From NCBI RefSeq assembly GCF_006715725.1, contig NZ_VFNU01000001.1, positions 248,001 through 312,000 on the forward strand: a stretch of DNA of 64,000 nt, written 5' to 3'. This stretch comes from Nocardioides sp. SLBN-35. GTDB lineage: Bacteria > Actinomycetota > Actinomycetes > Propionibacteriales > Nocardioidaceae. Shown here one piece after another: positions 25,951-33,890 of the stretch. Position 1 is the stretch's first letter, and each line of letters opens with the position of its first letter. The position numbers were made by a program, and so were the translations under genes. The notes under the pieces are model-generated. The model was given only the letters and a program-made list of their open reading frames with translations, did not search any database and was not told the DNA's origin.

Positions 25951-26771
25951 GCGCCGTCGCCGCCTTCTACGCCGGGTCGGGCGGACTGGTGGCCGCGCTG
26001 GAGGAGGCGCTGGACACCGCCGGCGTGGACCGGTCGGCGCTGCGTGCGGTGGATCTCGGCCCGGTCGACGAGTTCCACATACGGGGCCGCGTCGCCACCC
26101 TGGAGATCGCGGAGGCGCTCGCCGTCGGCGCGGGTTCCCGCGTCCTCGACCTCGGCAGCGGCCTGGGCGGCCCTGCCCGGACGGTGGCCGAGGTGACCGG
26201 GTGCACCGTCGTCGGCATCGACCTGACGCCGGAGTTCTGCGAGGCCGCCACCGTCCTATCGTCGTGGACGGACCTTTCGGACCGCACCGACTTCCGCACC
26301 GGCGACGCCACCCGTACCGGCCTCCACGACGCCGCCTTCGATGCGGCCATGACCGTGCACGTCGCGATGAACATCGCCGACAAGCCCGGCCTGTACGCCG
26401 AGGCCTTCCGCACCCTTCGCCCCGGCGGCCGGTTCGTCGTCTACGACGTGCTCCAGGGTGAGGGTGGCGACGTGCACTACCCGGTCCCGTGGGCGAACGA
26501 CCCGACCACGAGCTTCCTCGCCACCCCCGAGGAGACGCGGGTCCTGCTCGCCGACGCCGGCTTCGAGCTCGTCGCGGAGTCCGACTCCTCCGACGCCAGC
26601 CTCGCCTGGTTCCGCGAGGTGCGGGAGCGGATCAAGAACGAGGGACCGCCTCCGGTGTCTTTCGCCGCCTTCCTGGGTGAGTCGTTCCCGCAGATGGCGG
26701 CCAACCAGGTGGCCAACCTCGCCGAGCGCCGGATCCGAACGGTCACGTTCATCTGCAGGAAGCCGGCCTGA
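25947..26771 (+). CDS. SAM-dependent methyltransferase (class I, GSMT/UbiE-like)
   Basis: Methyltransferase of 274 residues. The SAM motif I reads 'VLDLGSGLGGPARTVAE', motif II-III follow in 'VVGIDLTPEFCEAA', and 'AMTVHVAMNIADKPGLYAEA' and 'TLRPGGRFVVYDVL' complete the fold. The pattern resembles sarcosine/dimethylglycine methyltransferases and ubiquinone-type C-methyltransferases, but the substrate cannot be called. The GTG start overlaps the oxidoreductase stop. The gene ends nine bases before the left border of the island and is the last chromosomal gene on that side. Confidence 0.83.
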   Translation: MSAVAAFYAGSGGLVAALEEALDTAGVDRSALRAVDLGPVDEFHIRGRVATLEIAEALAVGAGSRVLDLGSGLGGPARTVAEVTGCTVVGIDLTPEFCEAATVLSSWTDLSDRTDFRTGDATRTGLHDAAFDAAMTVHVAMNIADKPGLYAEAFRTLRPGGRFVVYDVLQGEGGDVHYPVPWANDPTTSFLATPEETRVLLADAGFELVAESDSSDASLAWFREVRERIKNEGPPPVSFAAFLGESFPQMAANQVANLAERRIRTVTFICRKPA

Positions 26772-26779
26772 CAGACGGC

Positions 26780-26798
26780 GGTGGAGCCTAGGGGTCTC
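26780..26798. other. attL: truncated copy of the tRNA-Ala 3' end
   Basis: Fifteen bases (GGTGGAGCCTAGGGG) are identical to the 3' end of tRNA-Ala at 41146-41160, and the next four match in three positions. Only the tRNA tail is present, not a whole tRNA. This marks the left end of the island. Confidence 0.8.
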
Positions 26799-26921
26799 AC
26801 GCTTAGTCGGCACGCCGCTGACCTGCGGTTTTACGGTCACGAGTGGACATGGGTGCCCGTCAATCTGGCACCGATCTGGCACCAGATGCGGCAGTCCTAC
26901 GCGCTGAGAGGGGTGGTGACG

Positions 26922-28196
26922 ATGGCCAGGAAGGCTGCGTCGGGCAACGTCCGCAACGTCCACCTGCGCTCGTGCCACCACCGCCAGTCGTGCACCTGCG
27001 GTGGTCGCGGCACGCACGTGAAGCCCTGCCCGAGGGCGATCCGCTGCCGCTGCGAGGGCCGCTGGCACGCCCGAGTGACCGCGCCCAACGACGCCGTCGT
27101 CAAAGCGCCCTCGACGTTCAAGGCGAAGATCGACGCCGAGGAGTGGGTGAAGACCGAACGGAGACTGATGGAGGATCCCACCTCCTACGTCACGGCCCAG
27201 GTCTGGCTCGAGGCGGCGAAAGAGCAGGCCCGACTCGACGCCGCAAACACCTTCGCCGTGTACGCCGAGCGCTACCTCGCATCGCGCGACCTCCGCCCGA
27301 AGACGATCCGGGAGTACCGCGGTCTGCTCGAACGCGTCCTGGGGCCCGCGTTCGGCGACGTCCCGTCGAAGCAGATCACCTGCGAGGCGGTGCGCACCTG
27401 GCATACGGCGTTGCCGAAGGAGACGCCGGCCGCCAACGCCGCGGCGTACCGCTTCCTGCGCTCGGTCATGGGCGCGGCCGAGGACGACGAGCTGATCGAG
27501 CGCAACCCGGTCCGCATCCAGAAGGCATCGACCGCCCGGGTGAACAACCCTCAGCGGCCCTCCCGGTCGACGAGATGGCGACCATCGTCGACAACATGCC
27601 CGAGCGGCTCCGCCTCTTCATCGTGCTCGCCGCCTTCGCCGGCCTGCGCCAGGGCGAGATCTTCGAGCTCCGCCGCAGCGACATCGAGCCGACCTCCGGC
27701 TCGATCTCGGTCACCCGCAACATGGAGAAGGACCCCGACCCCAAGGCGGATGGCGCCTGCGCGGACTGTGGCCGGGTCATCGGACCGCCGAAGACGGAGA
27801 AGGGTGCGTACGGTCCACCTGCCACCGGCGTTCCTCACGCTGCTGCGCGCGCACCTGCTCGCCCACACCGCACCCGGCGCGAACGGACTGCTCTTCACGG
27901 GTGAGCGCAAGGACCACATGAGCGCCCGCTACTTGCTGGACCGCTACAAGGTCGCCCGCGAGGCAGCCAGCCGACCCGACCTCACCATCCATGGTCTGCA
28001 GCACTCCGCCCTCACCCTCGCCGGCCGACACGGTGCCACCGCCGCCGAGCTCCAAGCCCGCGCCAGCCACGCCTCCCAGGCGGCCATGGCGATCTACCAG
28101 CACGCCACCGTCGACCGCGATCGTGAACTCGCCGGGCGACTCGGGACCACCGTGGCAGGGTCGAAGGCCTGGACCGAACTGCTGGGCGATCCGTAG
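26922..28196 (+). pseudogene. Tyrosine site-specific recombinase (integrase), frameshifted
   Basis: A phage-type integrase by content: an unusual Cys-rich N-terminus, a SAM-like core-binding domain ('TFAVYAERYLASRDLRPKTI') and a catalytic domain. The frame breaks twice. Near 27,550-27,565 the homologous sequence moves to another frame ('EMATIVDNMPERLRLFIVLA' with 'GLRQGEIFELRRSDI'), and near 27,800 it returns to the first frame ('VRTVHLPPAFLTLL'). The usual HxLRH box also reads 'HGLQH', losing the second catalytic Arg; the Tyr in 'AIYQHAT' remains. The enzyme is therefore probably inactive even if the frameshifts were sequencing errors. An ATG at 26922 is the best original start. Confidence 0.85.
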
Positions 28197-28203
28197 GTCT
28201 CGC

Positions 28204-29151
28204 TCAACTCGCCCTATGTTCAGCCCAGTGGTGACCGAGCCATTCGACCTGGCTGTCACGCAGTTCCGCGCGTAGCCGTTGATCGTGAAGGCGGGCGTAC
28301 TGCGGATACCCCTCGAGCGGATCGGCAACGTCCACGCGGAGGGTGTTGGGGTCGACGGCCAACCAACCGTCATCGAATAGACGGTGGACGTCCCGACGGA
28401 GGAGCAGGCCACCATGTTCATGGTGAACACCCAGCTGCGCGTAGCTGTAGAGATGGCCGGCTTCCAACACCCGAGAGGGCGCCTCACCCGTGAAGGCGCA
28501 GCTCTCACCTTGGCTGGCGAGTAGGTGTTCCCTGAACCGTCGTTGACCGCGCCGCACGCGGACGATCTCGAGACGGTGGCCCTGTGGGAAGAAGAAGTCG
28601 GGCGCCCGATGACCGACGCGCTCGATCGCACGGTCTGCGCCCTTCACGGCGAGTGCCGCGCTGAACGCCTCCCACCGGAGCGGCCGCATGCTGAGCTGGC
28701 TCTTGGGGGCAACACAGAGCCCTCGCAGGTCGGCACCAGGAAGCAGGTTCTCGAGCGATGTCCACGCGGCGTCATGGCGGGAGCGGTACTCCGTGACAGT
28801 GACGGTCTGGCTCTCTGGGACATCGAACTCCGCGCCGCACTTGTAGCACTTGTAGAGGGGTGACTTGTTCTTGCGTGCCTTGATGCCGGCCATGCCGCAT
28901 CGTGAGCACTTGAACAGGAGCTTCTCCTTGACCTCGCTCGTAATCTCCTCGACCACAGAAAGGCCGAGGAGTCGGTCCTTGTCCCACAGGACGATGGGGT
29001 CTCCGACCTTGATGTTGGCGTGGTTGGGAACCGTGCTGTCCCATGTGTAGTAGACGTCGACCTGGTCGTCGTATCCGGAGTTCCCTCCGTGCTGGCGGTT
29101 GTCACCGACGGTCATGAGGAGCCACGCGGCCGGCGCGCTCGCATCGCTCAT
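28204..29151 (-). CDS. HNH endonuclease with EVE/PUA-like N-terminus and zinc ribbon
   Basis: A 315-residue protein. Residues 8-75 ('AWLLMTVGDNRQ' through 'IKVGDPIVLWDKDRLLGLSVVEEI') look like an EVE/PUA-type nucleotide-reading fold, here a weak-similarity call. Four cysteines (Cys82/85 and Cys102/105) form a zinc ribbon. The C-terminal HNH core has 'CAFTGEAP', 'VLEAGHLYSY' and 'HGGLLLRRDVHRLFDDG'; the usual Asn before 'GLLLR' is Gly. EVE-HNH proteins are predicted or shown to cut DNA with modified cytosine. The gene lies 68 bases below the five-gene operon on the same strand and may be its last member or an independent type IV enzyme. Confidence 0.75.
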   Translation of the reverse strand: MSDASAPAAWLLMTVGDNRQHGGNSGYDDQVDVYYTWDSTVPNHANIKVGDPIVLWDKDRLLGLSVVEEITSEVKEKLLFKCSRCGMAGIKARKNKSPLYKCYKCGAEFDVPESQTVTVTEYRSRHDAAWTSLENLLPGADLRGLCVAPKSQLSMRPLRWEAFSAALAVKGADRAIERVGHRAPDFFFPQGHRLEIVRVRRGQRRFREHLLASQGESCAFTGEAPSRVLEAGHLYSYAQLGVHHEHGGLLLRRDVHRLFDDGWLAVDPNTLRVDVADPLEGYPQYARLHDQRLRAELRDSQVEWLGHHWAEHRAS

Positions 29152-29219
29152 GAACCGAGCTTCCCACGCTCAGCGACGAGTCGACCGACTTTTATTGCAT
29201 CTACTAGCGGACCGGATCC

Positions 29220-30230
29220 CTACCGGCCCGTGACCAAGGCGCCGAGCACTGGGTCGCGTACGATCGATCGCACTTCCACCACGAACGGGTGCTCGTCGCC
29301 GTCACCGACGCGAGCTGATAGGCGTCGCACTGCCTCGGCGGTCCCGTACTCCGCCATATCGACCTCGAACGCGCCATCAACGAAGGCGTAGTCCGCGTGG
29401 GCATTCCAAGCCGCGACAACCGCCTCTGTGAGCCTCGCTTCGTCGGAGTCCGCGGGGAGTCGGACTTTCAGCCGAGGCGTTGAAGAAGTGCCAGGAACCG
29501 TCGCTGCCTCTGCCGCCACCAGCTGGGTCAACTCGGCGTCGCTCAGGGAGTCCATGAGCCTCGCACCGGTCAGGAACGTGATGCGTTTGTACAGCGATCG
29601 CGCCCACTCCATTCGCTTCGTCGCCCGACTACCGATGACGGCGGACGCGAGAACGCGGACCAAGCGATGATTCCTGGCCAAGGCTGTGCGATCGAACAGT
29701 TGGAACAGTTCATCCTCGCCGAGGGGCTTCGGACTACTCAGATCTAGGATGTCGCCGAGTACACGCTCCCGGATCCAAAGCCGCTGCATGGCATGCTTCG
29801 ACGGCGACCCGAGAACTCGATCGGGATGGAGGGCGGGCCAACGAGCAACCGTCACGTCCGGAAGGAGCACCAACGACAAGAAGTTCCAAGTCTCGAGGTG
29901 CGCCGCGTCCGAATGAATGATGTCAAGTCGCTCGTAGAGAGAGCGACCGAGCGCAATGTCGAAGCGGGCCGTGTCCCTCGAGATGGTCGCAACCGGGTCC
30001 GGTGCGTCCATCCAACTGGCTAGATCGCCCAGGATGGCCGTCCGAATGTCGCTGAGCCGTCCAGGCTGCGCAACGGATCCCCCAGTCTCAACTGGCGTCT
30101 TAGCGGGATGATCCGGCGACGCGAGGTTACGCACTCGGGCGACGCCGCCCTCGGCGTAGGCCGATCGGATGGCCTCAACCTGCCGTTGGGCATGAGCCAA
30201 CGCAATGCGGGGGTAGACCCAGGTTGTCAC
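29220..30230 (-). CDS. Uncharacterised island protein 1 (possibly DUF6339-like)
   Basis: A 336-residue protein that I do not securely recognise; it recalls DUF6339, which I associate from memory with similar gene clusters, but this is unverified. No membrane segment or nuclease motif is obvious. It is mostly alpha-helical, with a conserved-looking block 'LETWNFLSLVLLPDVTVARW' and basic stretches around 'RLWIRERVLGDIL' and 'SRATKRMEWARSLYKRI'. The GTG at 30230 overlaps the stop of the preceding gene (GTGA) and is preferred to a longer frame that would overlap it by more than 100 bases. Last of the five coupled genes of the Z1 operon. Confidence 0.7.
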   Translation of the reverse strand: MTTWVYPRIALAHAQRQVEAIRSAYAEGGVARVRNLASPDHPAKTPVETGGSVAQPGRLSDIRTAILGDLASWMDAPDPVATISRDTARFDIALGRSLYERLDIIHSDAAHLETWNFLSLVLLPDVTVARWPALHPDRVLGSPSKHAMQRLWIRERVLGDILDLSSPKPLGEDELFQLFDRTALARNHRLVRVLASAVIGSRATKRMEWARSLYKRITFLTGARLMDSLSDAELTQLVAAEAATVPGTSSTPRLKVRLPADSDEARLTEAVVAAWNAHADYAFVDGAFEVDMAEYGTAEAVRRLSARVGDGDEHPFVVEVRSIVRDPVLGALVTGR

Positions 30231-31108
30231 TTCACCCACACCGTCCTGAACGGATCGAGCGACGACGCAAGCAGGTCCTCGAAGTGCGCAGGGTCGGCAC
30301 GCAGCGTTTTGATCGCCGTCTCCATCGACATCCCCAGATAGAGGTCGCACATTCCCGCAATGACGTCACCCACAGACTCTTCGGGCCATTCCACGGAGAG
30401 ATCCACCTCACGAGCCGAAAGATCTAGGAGCAAACGTCGAACGATGTCGGCCCTCATGACGGCGTCCAGTCCGGCGGGCTGATCCGCAGCCAACGTCAAC
30501 CGACCGACTGGGTGCTCGGTATTGACCAGAAGTCGCACAGAGCCGACGAAACTCTCGTCGATGCTGTCGAAGGTTGTCACGATCGTCCATGGAGATTCGG
30601 GGCGACCCACCGCTCGGAAGTCCACCGCTTCAGTGGGGAATCGCCCTCCGTTTCCTTCAAGCGCGACGATCGACCGCTCGCTAGTCGCCAAGACCGATCC
30701 GGCCCGACGCGCCACGCCCGCTGGGCCGTCCGCCGGGCCATTCGCCAAGACGACGTTCCTGGTAAGACGAACCGATTCAGCAAGCACACCTGCCGGCACG
30801 GTCAATCTTGCGACTGCGGAGCCACTCAGAGGATCGATAGCCGTGGAGGCAGCGAGGCGAACATTCGCCGCAGGGCAATCGGCCACGATGACCAAGGCGA
30901 GCGAGGAGCCATCAACACCAGCGCTGGTCAGAGTTCGCGCAAGGTCCAGTGCGACGGATGACTCGAATTCGAGCTCGACCTTGTAATCCCAAGCCGGCAA
31001 CAGCTCCGGATCAACGGCCGTCGTCGATCCATCACGGATCCGCCACGGTCCCCACGTGACGGCGTCCTCTTCGATCACACGGTGTGGAAGTACACGGACT
31101 TTCGTCAT
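30227..31108 (-). CDS. Uncharacterised island protein 2
   Basis: A 293-residue protein without a family I can name. The N-terminal two thirds look beta-rich ('YKVELEFESSVALDLARTL', 'LALVIVADCPAANVRLAA', 'ARLTVPAGVLAESVRLTRNVVL'), like two related beta-sandwich units, and the C-terminus is helical with acidic 'VEWPEESVGDVIAGMCDLYLG'. No catalytic motif is visible, so a binding or adaptor role is possible. It overlaps the GHKL ATPase gene upstream by ATGA and the 336-residue gene downstream by GTGA, so its dosage is tied to both. Confidence 0.7.
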   Translation of the reverse strand: MTKVRVLPHRVIEEDAVTWGPWRIRDGSTTAVDPELLPAWDYKVELEFESSVALDLARTLTSAGVDGSSLALVIVADCPAANVRLAASTAIDPLSGSAVARLTVPAGVLAESVRLTRNVVLANGPADGPAGVARRAGSVLATSERSIVALEGNGGRFPTEAVDFRAVGRPESPWTIVTTFDSIDESFVGSVRLLVNTEHPVGRLTLAADQPAGLDAVMRADIVRRLLLDLSAREVDLSVEWPEESVGDVIAGMCDLYLGMSMETAIKTLRADPAHFEDLLASSLDPFRTVWVK

Positions 31109-32898
31109 TGGGCACCTACAACGCGGACATCGACGTCCAGCGCGACGTCTTCACGGAACTCGACCTCATACTCCGACGCTCGACCCGGCCGTAGGCAGAT
31201 CGGACCCGTCGAGCCTGTCTCCGACCATCCGATCGGTCGCACCCACTCGGACACGTCAGTCGTTCCGCTCCCGCCGTCGTAGCCGACGCCTGCCGTCAGT
31301 GCGACCAACTCACCCTCGGGAGCACCGCCCTCGACGATCACTGCGAATACGATCCGGTTCCAGCCGGGACGATCCGACGCAACGGGCGCGCCGGACGTGG
31401 CCGAGACCTTCGGCCTCTTACGCCGCTGGCTGGGCGGTCGGCTCACAGCTACGGTCGGGGATGCTCCGTGGCCCTGAAGACCCGTCAACAGGCCGGCCAA
31501 GCGATTCGCCAACCCGGCTGTCGACGGGGCGTCGTCCTTAGGTGCTGTCGCACCGATCCCGGGCGAGACGAACTCGCTCACATGGCTGCGGATCTCGCGC
31601 AGCGCCAGGTTGACTTGGCGTCGCCGCTCCTTGTTCTGGATGCCCTTCACGACCCAGTCGTCATGCGCCGGAGGCTCCGCGTCCGCAAAGGCATCGTCCC
31701 TCTCGCGGACCGGTTTGAACACTCCCGCCCACATGAAGTCCGCGTCCGCCAACCTCCGATGCTCGTCGTACTTCACGACGAGTTCCGCATCGGTGCGCAT
31801 CAGTGCGACGTGATGGGTCAATGAGTCGGGCGCGTCTGTTGGCGACGGCCATCGGGTGAGCGCCAAGTGACCTAAAAGTCCGTACGAACGCTCCGTCTGG
31901 ATGTCGATCACAGTCACGGGCCAATTCGTAGTCGGCGATTCTTGCCCGGCTTGCCGGGCTCTAACGGCTCGGAGGCAGTCGACGTAGGGAGCCAGTTCCG
32001 GATCTCCAGCCGGGTCCTCGATGGGGTGCGGAGTGCCGAGATACTTCAGCTGGATGGCCATCCGATCGCGATCGGGCGCATCGACGAGTTTCGGCCAGAG
32101 GTTCCACCGGATCGCGTCCCGCAGATCCGCCAGGATCTCGTGATCAGTGTTGGCCTCGAGGACAGGATCGATGATGAGGATGCTGGTGCCTGTCTCCTCT
32201 CCTGCGAAGCGAGAACTGAAGAGCGCCTCGCCAAGCGCTTCCGCACGGTCGCCCACTACGGGGAAGATTCGGTCTTCGATCCGCTCGCCCCACCAATGAC
32301 GTCCGGTGTAGCGGTAATCGTCATGGTCGAACGCCTCACCCATCGCTGAGACGATCAGCCGATGCTCGAGGCCGCGTTCGGTCCGACACCTCGTCCATAG
32401 GACGACCGTGGAGATCGCGCTGACCACGTACGCGATCGTCTTGCCGAAGCCATATGTGCCTCCGCCGAGCTCAACATCACGAGGCGCGCCAAGATTGAAG
32501 ACGAAATTGGCGAAATTCATCGATTCGCTCGGCGCGAACGGTCGGTCGTTCCGAGGCGGGCCATCCAAGCCGACGGTTCCGCGATCACTGATTTCGATCG
32601 CCCTAAGCGCCTCGTTCGACAGCAGTTGGTCAACCCCGATCGCGGCCGCGCCCTCAGCGAAGACGACGTGGGTCAGCGCATCGAGTGCATCACCCCGGAG
32701 AGATCGAAGGTCGATGGTGAAGTCGATCCGACTGTTGTCACCCCGCGCGTCCCAGCTGTTCTGCGCAGTCTCGCGGACCAATACCTCGGTCGCCGAGACC
32801 TTTGGGACGCCGAGCAGCCTCTTGGCGCCAGCACTGTCCATATCACCTTCGGAGAAGCGCTTCGGGAACCAGTCCAAAGGGCGAGGATCTCTGATCAC
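31105..32898 (-). CDS. GHKL-type ATP-binding protein of the defence operon
   Basis: A 597-residue protein with the GHKL/HATPase fold at its N-terminus: motif N 'VLVRETAQNSWDAR' (Glu43, Asn47, Asp50), motif G1 'EISDRGTVGL' (Asp105, Gly107) and motif G2 'GGGTYGFGKT' (residues 145-154). These bind ATP-Mg and usually drive dimer closing as in MutL, MORC and Hsp90. A middle domain follows with 'WGERIEDRIFPVVGD' and 'GTSILIIDPV', then a Ser/Pro/Lys-rich linker near residues 455-515 and a C-terminal domain of about 85 residues. The GTG start overlaps the stop of the PD-(D/E)XK gene by four bases. Confidence 0.82.
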   Translation of the reverse strand: MIRDPRPLDWFPKRFSEGDMDSAGAKRLLGVPKVSATEVLVRETAQNSWDARGDNSRIDFTIDLRSLRGDALDALTHVVFAEGAAAIGVDQLLSNEALRAIEISDRGTVGLDGPPRNDRPFAPSESMNFANFVFNLGAPRDVELGGGTYGFGKTIAYVVSAISTVVLWTRCRTERGLEHRLIVSAMGEAFDHDDYRYTGRHWWGERIEDRIFPVVGDRAEALGEALFSSRFAGEETGTSILIIDPVLEANTDHEILADLRDAIRWNLWPKLVDAPDRDRMAIQLKYLGTPHPIEDPAGDPELAPYVDCLRAVRARQAGQESPTTNWPVTVIDIQTERSYGLLGHLALTRWPSPTDAPDSLTHHVALMRTDAELVVKYDEHRRLADADFMWAGVFKPVRERDDAFADAEPPAHDDWVVKGIQNKERRRQVNLALREIRSHVSEFVSPGIGATAPKDDAPSTAGLANRLAGLLTGLQGHGASPTVAVSRPPSQRRKRPKVSATSGAPVASDRPGWNRIVFAVIVEGGAPEGELVALTAGVGYDGGSGTTDVSEWVRPIGWSETGSTGPICLRPGRASEYEVEFREDVALDVDVRVVGAQ

Positions 32899-33890
32899 AC
32901 GCCCTCCGCCTTGATCCAGCCAGCAAGGAACTGAGCTGCCGCGTCGTCATCCAGCCGCTCAGCCGCCGTGTCCAGGTTCAACTCGTAGCGGACACGTTCG
33001 ACGCCCTTCAAATGACCCTCCGGGATGTGGCTCCGTCGAAGGCCCGGGAAGTCGTCGCCGACTCTCCACAGCCTGACGGAGCGCACCCGATACCGGTAGT
33101 CGGCATCCGCCCCACTTCCAGCGATGTAGCCCGCTGCGTTGACCTTGGTCAGCAGGGCGTGGCGCGGGAATCCCTTGGCAACGAGTCCGTCGACTGTCTC
33201 GTCGATTCCGGGTGCCGAACCGTCTTCCCCGAGATGAACGACTGCAAGCGAAAGCTCAGAACCAGCGGGATCGAGTTGGTCAAGGTTGCTGATACTGACG
33301 ACCTTGCCATCGATCGAAGCCGTTGCTTTAACCTCAAGGTGCGCGTTCGCGCAAGCGAAGTCGTGAAGCGCCTTGTCGGGCCCCTCCCACGCCTCCACCG
33401 CAGCTGCCGGATTGTTCGCGCCCAGACGACCGAGGACGGTCAACTCTCCGATGATTCCTTCGACCAATTCGCGCCCGATCGGCTTGCCGACGTTCTTAAG
33501 GAACGCACGCCATTCCGCTAACGTCCGGCGGCACACCGCTGGTGGGTCCTCGGGGTCCTCGGCCAGGCGATCAAGAATGTCCTGGGCGAACCGGACGAAG
33601 ACCCCGCCGAGGTGCGGCAGCTGACAATGCACATCGACGAAGTCAACGGTTTGACCATCGACGATCATCGGGTGGGAATCGATCGAGATCCCGACCGCGC
33701 CGCTGTCGGGCCGGACCTTGCTACCTCCAGAGGGCACGAGCAGATGCCGATGTGCGTTGGTGTCGGTCGCCACGCGGATCTGCTGCGACCCGACGGTCTG
33801 CGCCAATGGGCGGGTCTTAAGTTGCCCGACGGCGATCGCTTCGTCGTTAGCGTCGAGCAGGACGTACTCGCGTGCGACGTTGGTCATCAC
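32895..33890 (-). CDS. PD-(D/E)XK motif protein (DUF4420-like nuclease)
   Basis: A 331-residue protein with the residues expected of a restriction-endonuclease fold: Glu149 in 'IIGELTVLGRL', Asp177 in 'ALHDFACA' and the Glu186-x-Lys188 pair in 'HLEVKATA'. The flanking blocks, including 'GGVFVRFAQDILDRL' before and 'SISNLDQLDP' after the catalytic core, fit the PD-(D/E)XK motif family known as DUF4420. It is the best candidate for the DNA-cutting subunit of the operon. The start is GTG at 33890 (overlapping the Z1 stop) or the next ATG at 33887. Confidence 0.8.
   Translation of the reverse strand: MMTNVAREYVLLDANDEAIAVGQLKTRPLAQTVGSQQIRVATDTNAHRHLLVPSGGSKVRPDSGAVGISIDSHPMIVDGQTVDFVDVHCQLPHLGGVFVRFAQDILDRLAEDPEDPPAVCRRTLAEWRAFLKNVGKPIGRELVEGIIGELTVLGRLGANNPAAAVEAWEGPDKALHDFACANAHLEVKATASIDGKVVSISNLDQLDPAGSELSLAVVHLGEDGSAPGIDETVDGLVAKGFPRHALLTKVNAAGYIAGSGADADYRYRVRSVRLWRVGDDFPGLRRSHIPEGHLKGVERVRYELNLDTAAERLDDDAAAQFLAGWIKAEGV

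Noticed and set aside
26780..26798. Possible second tRNA at the left island border
   Set aside because: Only the 3' acceptor/T-arm sequence is present and no cloverleaf can be drawn. It is the attachment repeat.
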